DNA of 39,956 nucleotides from Priapulus caudatus. Its lineage: Eukaryota > Priapulida > Priapulimorpha > Priapulimorphida > Priapulidae. Where the stretch lies: the NCBI RefSeq assembly GCF_000485595.1, contig NW_014577249.1:370884-410839 (forward strand), read 5' to 3'. The position numbers were made by a program, and so were the translations under genes. Positions 31,496-39,956 of the stretch are shown here, one piece after another (position 1 is the first letter of the stretch; each line of letters starts with the position of its first letter). Below the pieces are notes generated by a model, which worked only from the letters and a program-made list of their open reading frames with translations, was not told where the DNA came from and did not search any database.

Positions 31496-34400
31496 TTAAT
31501 CGATACTGATGACCTCCGTTATGACCTGCACGTCGTCGTCCGAGTCGTTGTCGGCAGCGACCGCGACCTTGAGCGATTCGCGCGCCGCCACCAGGGGCTT
31601 TAGCTGCACGACGACGTTCTTCCTTGTTGCCGCGGACGACGCCCCGCCGGCCTGCGTCGCCGTTGGAAACCGTCGCTGCTGCTGCTGCTGCATGGGATGC
31701 GCGATGCCAACGCGCGGCGACACGCTGGGGCGCGGAGACATGTAGTGAGGCAGCTCCGGTTCGCCGCCAAGAGCGAGTGACCTATACGACCGATCCGGCC
31801 GCCAATCACGGACGGGGAGTCGCGACGCCGACGCGCCGTCGACGCCGCCCGCCGTCGACGCCGCGGCGTGCGGAGCGAGAAGCTGCGTGACGGGCGACGA
31901 GCGTTGGTACGGCAACGCGTGCCCGCCGCCGTCGGACATGCGGTCGAACGCCTCGACGACCATCAGCTGCGCGGCTCCGACGGACTCACGGTGCGTGACG
32001 AAGAAGCCGTCGTTGTTGCCGTTGTGAACGAACGACATGTGATACGTGATGCTCTCCTTCGCGTTGTACTCGTAGATCTTCTTCATGCCGCACATGTGAC
32101 ACGAGAACAGTAGCGGGAGTCCGGCTCCGCTCGCCGGCACGCCGCTGCCTTCAGGCAGACCTGAGATGTCTGCCGACGGGTAACCTTCTCTGTTGGCCAT
32201 CGTCGGATTAGGATAATTCGTGTAGTCGGCGGCGTAGTGAGGCGAATCGCCGGGCGAGGACCCCGACAGCGAGACGTCGATCATGTTATTCAGGACTACT
32301 CTACAGCTTCTGTACAAGTGCACTGGGACAGGCCTGCGAGTCGTCCACATCTTGATGACTTCCTCACTGAGTCTGTGCAGCACTACCCGCTGCTGCATGC
32401 GCTTGCAACATGCTAAAAACACTCTCGCCCTCCGATTGAGGCCTGTTCGCACTGTCCGTTTCCACTCTCTCATCTGCGCCTTAGTAAACTTCATTTTATG
32501 TGTGTAACCGGGTGCTTGGCCCTTGGGCCTGCGATAGACCACGGGACAGCGGTACAGGTAATCACGATCGCGAAGTTTTCCCGTCTGCGTCGTGGTTACC
32601 GCTCTGCAGAAGTCTTCATACGGTGCCACTTTCGGTTGCACCGAGACTACAGGGACAATCTTGTGCATGTTCTTACCTAGAACCGACGAAACGTCCACGG
32701 AGCCGATAGCGCGACGGCTGAACGTTGACATGTCAAATGGTTTCGATTCGTGCACAACTCTTTTGCTCGGACTGATATTACGATATACTTCCGAGCGCTC
32801 TGCCCCTTTTTTCATCAGTCCCAGATAACCTAGATAGCATGACTCATCACTCGCTGCCTCCTCCTCCTCAGCTTCCATCACATCCATCTCTTCTTCCTCA
32901 GTTTGGCAGGCGGGTGTGTGCGCTTCTAGTGTCGCTATACTTGTAAACTCTCTCTGGCACGACGGGCACACAAAAAACTCGACGATATCTGAGCTACCGT
33001 CGCTGTCCCCTAAACCCCATGTAATACCTGAAATTTAATGATGATATAAAATTGTTTAGAACAAACACAAATTAGTCACACAGTTATGTACATGATAATA
33101 TTCTGCTGTAGTCACGCACGCACACATAGACACACAAAAACAACACTTGGGCCATGTCGCTATATGCAAGATAGAACACGTTTAATTTATTTATTATATC
33201 AAAGAAATGAACTACCCAATAGGACTTTTAATTAAGTTTCTCATAAAACACATCAGCTACTCATTCACATCATTGTTTGCGGAAAGCACGATGAGACAAC
33301 TGACCTGACATTCCTGGGTCATCTAAATCAGAATCGTCTTCGTCATCATCATCATCAACTCCTCGAATAGCAGGTGGACTGAATGTCTTTCTCAGTCCCC
33401 TCGGAGACATGGGCACAATGGGGGCTCGGTTAACACTCGACACCTGTGCAATGAGGTTATAATCAGACAAAATATAAACGATCAGTCATATGAGCTCTGC
33501 TGGAATGGACTTATGATCAGGATATCATGCATATATGATGCATTCATTCGCTAAGTTTCCTTCACTTTGATTGATTGCAATGACCTCAACTAATACTTGA
33601 TGAAGACAAGAAAATTAATTTGTTTAATAGCTTAGTTATACTTAATTTATCATTATTTTAATATTGTACACTATACAGAAATGTTCTGTGTCACCAACTA
33701 AATAGAATGGAACTCATAATGAGATGGGGAATCAGGAGATTTTTCTCATTGACACACGTATATGCATATTAGCGATGTTTGCGCAATAATAAAGATCAAA
33801 GACTGAGGCACTCGCACACTTACCTTGTGCCTCTCGGGTGTGTCTGGGCTGATCACTGAGACAGTCCGATGAGACATCTTCACCACTGTGTAACCAAGCC
33901 GTTCGGACCTCGGCCGCAATTTCATGCCCGCCTCCGCGTCGCTGCGTAGCGGAGACAGAGGCTCACTCTGGTGTCGAGTGATCGTCACCCGCGGACTGCT
34001 GACGTGTCTTTTTTTGCCGACGGCGCCCGCAGAATCTTCGACTTTCCGCGTAGAGGAACTCTTGTGCGGTGATATGACAGACTGCTCTTTCTTCTGCGAA
34101 ACACTATCCACGGCGTTCATTCTGCAGTCACTAACGTACAGTGCTTCCCTCGATGTCATCGGAGTCTGATTCGCTGCCGTGCGCTCTTCCACTGGGGGAC
34201 TTGAGGTAGGTGATTCATTGTGCAGCTTTCTTGCAGTGACGTGCTGCTTGCCAACAGTGACAGGCTGTGTTAAGTCCTGCTGCGACAGTATCACCAACGG
34301 CTGCATTTTGAGTTTTTGAACCTGGCTCGTTTGTGCGTCCCGCTCTCTCGGGCGCAGGTTAAACTGTTTTCGAGCCTTCGCCGTGTGCGGAGGACCAGGA

Positions 34401-36533
34401 TTCTCGTGTACGGGCACGGCAACCGGTGCACCACCTTTACTCTTGTCTTGCACGAGCACGGTGACCGGCGCACCACCTTTACTCTTGTCTTGCACGGACG
34501 CCACACAAGCAGCGGGAACGCACAACAAGCTCGCCTGAGTTCTTAGACTCGCTGACGAAACACTGTTCGCATCCGTCGCAGCGCCATCGTGCGTGAATAG
34601 ACGACTCTGCTTCGGCTCATCGTCGAGTCGACTCTGCAGGACGGGAGGCTCGCGGGGAGATGGTCTGTCGCTTGTAGCCTGCTGCCGGGTCTGCATGCCA
34701 GCTCTATTCGCTGTGCGTCTTCTGTATAACACGTCCAGCGAATTGTGGTACGTGTAGCCTTTGATGATGACGTTTTTGAACATATCACGCCAGGTCTCCT
34801 AAAAGTAAAGGGGCAACAATTCTGTAAAGGATACTGAGGAAGACAACAGGAAGGGCAAATGGAAGTCAAGGAAAAATGTCATTCACTGTACAAATGTTTT
34901 TTTAGGAACACGTTGCTTATGTAATGCAGGGTGTTACTGTAGAACAGTGCTGGAAATAGCGCATCTACCTGGTAACTTGTGAGCAGGACTGGCCCCTAAT
35001 TTTTTCAAGGATTTCAATATAGGTCAATGTTTCCCCTGGCCAAAATGGTCTGTGAGGTGGTAAATGTTTTTGTGTGTGTTTGCGCGTTTCGAGGTCCTAG
35101 CAAAGCGAGCACCTCAGGTGAAGGAGCAGTCAGGTGAAATTTTTTGAAAAAATGGTGCAATTTGGTACATCCTAAGCTATATTCTGAACACATTGTAAGA
35201 GACTTTAGTTAAATAAAGTGTAGTTTATTGATGGAAGAACATTGATTTTCGTCAGCGAGGCGGTGTTTTGGACAAATTTCTGTGTGGCGGCTCATGTCAA
35301 TGCAGGAGAAACAATAAGTTAAATATAGACAATAATAGTAGAATATTTGAAATTTTTGAAAATCATGACTGCATGGGGCTTTTAGACTTAGTTCAAAGAC
35401 TACTCTATCCCAAATCAACACTACATTGAACAGCACCCTATTATCAGTAGTATACTAGAATATATACCAACCTCTTTCCTTGGTTTCATCTTTGTAATAT
35501 CTATCCATGGTTGATTCCTTGGCCACCAGGGGGGTCGGAATACCTCCTTACCCCAACCAACCTCATTACGCCCCGTAGAACATTTAATCATGTGTGGAAT
35601 AAAATTAACCAGCTCTTTCTGCAAGATAAATAATGATGACAAATTATAATCAATACGTTATATCAACCATGCAAACTCTGGCACGTGAAACTTACGATGC
35701 AAGATGCATAACTGTTTTATATAACTTGTGTAGGATAGCGCACGCTCCCGCAGAGAGTAAATATATCGCCTCACACTATTCCCCAAATGCAATCACTAGA
35801 AACAACACACCTCTTCGTTCCAAGTGATAAATAATAATAGAACGCCGCAGGTAATCACTATACACCACGCCCTTAGCACCCGAGTACACTAATGACTCGA
35901 GGGCCGATCGGCCATGGTTATTCCCCAGGTATCATCTCGGCTCTTACCCTTTTCGTAGCCTTTAAGTCCAGTTTTCGCCTAGCTCCCACACCCGATTCCA
36001 GCTCTACTTCTCCGATCTACCTTCCGCCAACCTACCTTCACCCCGCCGAGCGCCTCCGCGAACCGCAACTCTAAGGTACGACATTACTTGTATTCAATTA
36101 CGCGACACGCGGCGCGAGTGTTACGACGCGGAGACATCTGTATAGTATCATATGAGTGTGTTTGATTAGAGTGAAATAGACGCACGAAGAGTAGTTTTCA
36201 TAATACTGTGTTTCTGTTATCTATTGACGCAACCTGGCGCTACCCTCTAAACGGGTGCCACTACGGCACCTACTAAACCGAGAACCTGGTAACGGGAAGT
36301 GCGAGACTTCCTTAGACTTCTAACTATTTATAACTTTCATAACAGAGTATTGTTGCGATACATGATGACACCAAATAGCCATCATAATGCAGAGGGCATG
36401 GCGTCTTTCAGTATTTACTAGAACACAAGTTCAAATTACTTACCAATGTCATTGAGTCCAAGTCTGCAGCTTTTCCATTCATATCTAGTGGTGGTAGATA
36501 AGCCATCTTGTTCCTCATATCTTTTCTTTTCAT
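31496..36533 (-). CDS. NRF1-type DNA-binding-domain protein with two zinc-finger motifs, five exons recognised (5' end may be incomplete)
   Basis: Probable nuclear DNA-binding protein. Exons, 5' to 3' on the - strand, are 36533-36444, 35618-35472, 34798-33824, 33443-33305 and 33027-31496. Joined in phase they give 960 residues. Residues 13-100 follow the C-terminal half of the DNA-binding domain of nuclear respiratory factor 1 (NRF1/EWG/P3A2). LPPLDMNGKAADLDSMT aligns with LPPLTIDGIPVSVDKMT, FIPHMIKCSTGR with FIPEMLKYSTGR, GWGKEVFRPPWWP with GWGKESCKPIWWP, and ETWRDMFKNVIIKGY with VSWTQALRTIVKNCY. Next comes a ~300-residue low-complexity region with a 14-residue tandem duplication. An acidic DDDDDEDDSDLDD stretch follows, then a C2HC finger (C471, C474, H487, C491). 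Residues ~575-700 form an unrecognised basic block (CPVVYRRPKGQAPGYTHKMK), followed by a C2H2-like finger (C760, C763, H780, H785). The zinc fingers are not part of known NRF1. The ATG at 36533 directly follows a splice acceptor, so 5' exons exist and may be coding. Confidence 0.82.
34414..34495 (-). repeat. 42-bp in-frame tandem duplication in NRF1-like exon 3
   Basis: Two 40-bp copies, offset by 42 bp, encode VQDKSKGGAPV twice in succession. They differ at only a few bases, so the duplication looks recent. Confidence 0.9.
35727..36300 (+). mobile_element. Possible LTR-retrotransposon remnant in an intron of the NRF1-like gene
   Basis: The stretch from TGTGTAGG to GACGCAAC is followed by TGGCGCTACCCTCTAAAC (36235-36252), which resembles a primer-binding site just inside a 5' LTR. 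Its base composition differs from the neighbouring intron. No gag or pol sequence and no second LTR are present. This is tentative. Confidence 0.2.
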
Positions 36534-37398
36534 CTAAATGAATATCTGGTTTCTAAAACCAAACAGTTTAAAATGCATTCATTATTATCCCATAGGAAAA
36601 CAAGTCTGTGACATCCTTTTAACATGTCAGCTACTAATTTCTACAAATCTTTAAAACATAATTTTAATAACACAAATAACAACATTATAACCATATTAAA
36701 TTGTAGTTTTATTATATATTTTTTTTAATGTATACATGTAGATATTAAATGTAAATATGTTTTTGCCTTATGATTAAAATGTATTTCAAAATAAGTTCTC
36801 AGAATGCCTCAAAAGTTTCTTTTTGAATCTAGATCTTTTTAATTCCAGGGAGGGGCACGCTCTGTACCACTTTAATACTCCGTACAGACTGCCAATTTGA
36901 TATGGTATTAAACTGGTGCACGACAGGCGCGCGTGACATTTTTGCAATGTGGACACGCTATCCCGCTCCAAATACGAGTTGGCCCGCACCAATTTGGCCC
37001 CGCAAATGAAGGAGGGCCAGGCCCGGGATAACTTAGCCCAAGATATGTTATCCCACACCAAACTGTGTCTGTACGCAAGAACCCGGGATAACTTAGCCCG
37101 GACCAAGATAGCCCGCTTGTGTGTGTGTCTGTACACAACACGCGTGCCAAAAACCTGGCGCTAAATCGCAATACGCATGCGATTATGTCACGTTCCTGTC
37201 TGTGGGGTGACGTAGCAAGCTGAACTGAGAACTGATGACTCGTTTGATGTAGGATCAAATTTGCAGTCTGTACGCTACGATTTGATGCTATATGAAAATA
37301 TTACTTTAACCACCACAATACAATTTTGGAAAAGTTATTTTCTTAACCAGAAGGCTGCTGCAATTTGGAAATATGACATGTCTAAGCGATTCTACGTA
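36534..37398. other. Upstream of NRF1-like exon, GGGATAACTTAGCCC repeats
   Basis: AT-rich to 36840. After that are imperfect copies of GGGATAACTTAGCCC and TAGCCCG on both strands (36940-37120). The long frames on both strands here come from these repeats. No conserved exon was recognised. Confidence 0.5.
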
Positions 37399-37741
37399 CA
37401 GTACACAATCTATTATCCGAAATTCTGAAAATTGAAAAGCTCCGAAAACCGAAAGTTTTTTCGTGGAGGTCGTCTGCCAAATCTCGCGTTTGGCTACACA
37501 AGGTTCACTGTAGAAATATTAATGTGTTTGGCATTACTCTTAGTTACATATTGTACTGTGCCAGTAGTACCCCAGTACAGCCACTTGCCCCCTTGAAAAC
37601 TTTGGTATTAGTATTGGCTAGTTGCAGGATATATGGTATGTATATATATATCTGTACTGTACTGCCATTCCGAAATCCGAAAGATTCTGAATTCCGAAAC
37701 GTGTCTGGTCCCAAGAGATTCAGATAATAGATTGTGTACTG
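37399..37741. mobile_element. Tigger/pogo-like non-autonomous transposon
   Basis: CAGTACACAATCTATTATC at the left is inverted at the right (GATAATAGATTGTGTACTG), with TA on both sides (37397-37398 and 37742-37743). CCGAAA-rich subterminal sequence and, on the reverse strand, CTTGGGACCAGACACGTTTC resemble the ends of Tigger/pogo elements (family knowledge from memory). The 343 bp have no transposase. Confidence 0.8.
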
Positions 37742-37779
37742 TATTAATACTCGTGGCACTGTGTCATGTATAGCAGCAT

Positions 37780-37912
37780 TCGAAACTAAAGCGAGTCCAG
37801 AGTCAATCACCATGATATACTGTCGGACACCTTGGTTTGACATGTGCAGGCGTCCACGTGACTCCCTGAAATTTCGGCTATACCAGTTCATTCCAAAGCA
37901 TGGCCTCAACGA
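37780..37912. repeat. Second copy of the 6386-6718 repeat
   Basis: GCGAGTCCAGAGTCAATCAC, ATACTGTCGGACACC, GTGACTCCCTGAAA and CCAGTTCATTCCAAAGCATGG correspond in order to the repeat in EMC3 intron 3. Confidence 0.65.
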
Positions 37913-38959
37913 ATTTTGCCAGTAAATGTATCATAAGAATTGGCAGATGTGTAGCACAAATATTCTGCAATATCCAAACAACAGTGCGAGCTGCCGTATT
38001 GATTGATGTGCAGAGTGCACCGCATTGTTTCATGTCTGTTACATGAAGCTCCGAGCATGAAGTGAGATGTGACACGTTGAAAAATATGTACAATTGACCG
38101 AGATAATAAATATAGGCGGTATAAGACAGTTGACACTGAGAAGACACTTTGAAAATGTACTGAGCCCATATTAAATGCTAAAAATTGAACCTTTGGAAGT
38201 TATGTATATATGATGGGAGCAACATATACTCTCCTTGAATATGTCAGGCAGAGATTTCCAACTTGCCTGATATCTTCAAAAGGCAAGGCCTGTAACAGCA
38301 ATGAGTGAATGACTGCTGGCTGAATATTTTTGGACTTTCTCTATCTTTATTTTGCACTTGATTTTCAGGGACATGGGTTTTTACATGCTATTTACCAACT
38401 TTTTTGTACTTTTGTTTATTTTTCCATGTGGCATTTAGTATATTTATTTTTTACATTTAGGACACAAAAAAGACAGAGTAGACAACAGTGCACAGAATTG
38501 CAGGTATTGATTGCTAAACACTACAGCAGTACGGTAGATTACTACAGTAATGCATGGTTTCTTATACATATTGCACAGTAGTGCACCGCCATTGTCAAAA
38601 TTTAACATCATCGCCATTGTAAAAATGTTCAAATGCTTTCTAAAACATTCAATTTTTTTAAATTTTGCTAGAAGAAGACCCCCCCCCCCAGAACTCCTCT
38701 CTCCCAGTCCCCCGCATCCACCTGCATCCACATGCGTGCCTACAACACACCTTTGCATCCATCATGCACGTTTTTCCAAACTGGCCATTACCTCCTTTGT
38801 CTAATTTTCCCTCAGAATAAACCCTGTAATGGTAGGGGACATATTCCTATAGCATCCAGTATGTGCAAATCAGCAAGACATCAAAACACACATATACCTC
38901 CAGGGACTAAGCTACTATAGCAGGAAATGTACCACTAAAGACAGTAATCAGTATATAGC
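37913..38959. other. Intergenic, no gene seen
   Basis: AT-rich with a poly-C run near 38681-38690. Frames on both strands lack recognisable domains. Confidence 0.5.
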
Positions 38960-38962
38960 CAG

Positions 38963-39244
38963 ATGAGAGACCGGATACCAGAGAAGCGTCGCCTGAGAGG
39001 TGTTGATCCTGCCGCTAAGCGCGAATCTTGCGCGCAGTTCCGCGGCAAGGCGCACGCGACCGCGGGAACGTCCTACGAAAGTATCACGCGCTGGCAGCTA
39101 TTGATCCGTGCGCAAATCGAAGGCCGGCGCATGGATCAATTGCTGCAGCGAACAGTCTCGAATTTTAGCGGGTCTAATTCACTAGCAAACATATGCACAC
39201 GCCATCGCGCAGGCCTAATAGCGATGTTTCACGTGACGTCATAG
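38963..39244 (+). other. CpG-rich open frame of 93 codons, unknown
   Basis: An ATG-started open frame rich in Arg and Ala, in a segment with clearly more CpG than the surrounding DNA. No domain was recognised. It could be an exon of a further gene, a CpG-rich promoter region, or a repeat. Splice signals do not settle the matter. Confidence 0.2.
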
Positions 39245-39257
39245 ATCAGGTCACGTG
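39229..39257. promoter_or_regulatory. Clustered CACGTG and TGACGTCA motifs
   Basis: TCACGTGACGTCA (39229-39241) combines an E-box and a CRE-type site. GGTCACGTG follows at 39249-39257. With the CpG-rich segment beside it, this may be a promoter, possibly of the NRF1-like gene or of a gene beyond the window. Motif match only. Confidence 0.3.
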
Positions 39258-39349
39258 TATTTGTTATGTGTTGTGGTTGCAGAAGCAAAGCGTGCTGCTT
39301 ACATTTACAGATGAATGACCACATGTTCTGATAGAAAGCACTGTTTATG

Positions 39350-39956
39350 TAGTGCACGTACACGTGCGTGCTGCGTGCGTGCGTGCGTGTGCACGTACAC
39401 GTGCGTGCATGCGTGCGTGCGTGTGGAACTTACACGTGCGTGCGTGCGCGAGCAGTGAGGGTGGAGCTTCCCTGACTGAGCCGAGCTGCTCCGCGCTGTG
39501 TATTCTGCGTCAGGAAGGGGGCAGAAGCGGCGTGATCATTGTCCTGCGTTGTGTATCCTTGCGTAGACTTGTGACCGAGCTCCGCTACACCCTACATGGT
39601 CACCTAGCAGGGCGGACAAGCCGCCAGCAGCTAGAGAGCAGTGGGAGGGTGCGAGCTTCCCTGACTGAGCTAAGCTGGCTCTGTGTTGTGTCATGTGACC
39701 CCACGTGTGACCTGCAGGTGTCCGTCCAATTAAACTATAGGTCAAGGTGCAGCATGGCTTTCCTTTCAATCCGCTGCTAGCCCACGTGGCTACGAAGCCG
39801 TACGTCTTCAAGGTTGAAGTAATGCTGACGCATGCTAATTTCTATAGTGTATGTTGTACAGCGGGTCGGGGTGTGCCTGTATAGCTCCCAAATCCCATGA
39901 GTGTGGCGCGAGCATGAGTGTGTACGTGCGAGTGCACGTACAACGCGGGCTGCGCG
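39350..39956. repeat. TGCG/CACG microsatellite and ~200-bp direct repeat
   Basis: CGTGCGTGCG and CACGTACACG tracts occupy 39354-39450. GGAGCTTCCCTGACTGAGC near 39463 recurs as GCGAGCTTCCCTGACTGAGC near 39651, so the downstream DNA is a diverged tandem repeat. The 142-residue frame that covers it has no recognisable domain. Confidence 0.7.

Noticed and set aside
31509-32828. Several + strand frames over the zinc-finger exon
   Set aside because: Shadows of the GC-rich last exon of the NRF1-like gene.
36786-37258. Two 116-residue frames on the - strand upstream of the NRF1-like gene
   Set aside because: Both read through GGGATAACTTAGCCC-type repeats and show no NRF1-domain residues.
39352-39780. 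142-residue frame on the + strand
   Set aside because: The first third is CGTGCG microsatellite and the rest a tandem repeat; no recognisable domain.

Overview
The window is nuclear DNA of an animal. Its genes are split by GT-AG introns, and the rest is AT-rich and packed with interspersed repeats, inverted-repeat elements and microsatellites. All four genes belong to families known from metazoans. The repeats and a single NRF1-type gene suggest a non-vertebrate, possibly a marine invertebrate such as a sponge, but the sequence alone does not fix the species. One assembly gap of 574 N lies at 18265-18838.

Four genes could be reconstructed exon by exon, using splice phase and remembered family sequences. 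(1) EMC3, an ER membrane insertase subunit, + strand, six coding exons, 2237-8257. (2) TPRA1/GPR175, a seven-pass membrane protein, - strand, nine coding exons, 20535-13055, with a 2-bp frame disruption in exon 7. (3) BORCS6, a subunit of the lysosome-positioning BORC complex, + strand, four coding exons, 24533-27891. (4) A - strand gene, 36533-31496, five exons recognised. It joins the C-terminal half of an NRF1-type (NRF1/EWG/P3A2) DNA-binding domain to a long low-complexity region and two zinc-finger motifs. The order is EMC3 > < TPRA1, BORCS6 > < NRF1-like, so pairs 1-2 and 3-4 converge and TPRA1 and BORCS6 diverge. No operon-like linkage is implied. The genes act in different places: ER insertion, membrane, lysosome transport and nucleus.

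The intergenic and intronic DNA is mostly short DNA-transposon derivatives. These include a nested foldback element with a TTAGGG core (1279-1880), a GGGTAC-rich family in EMC3 intron 1, two foldbacks with 9-bp target duplications (11122-11410 and 23221-23583), a TA-flanked MITE (21946-22297), and a Tigger/pogo-like element (37399-37741). There is also a same-orientation family that ends in a hairpin plus GAGCTAAAAA, with four copies. Telomere-like GGGTTA runs occur inside three different foldback families.

The most unusual items are the NRF1-domain/zinc-finger gene, the TPRA1 frame disruption, and the telomere-like cores of the foldback elements.
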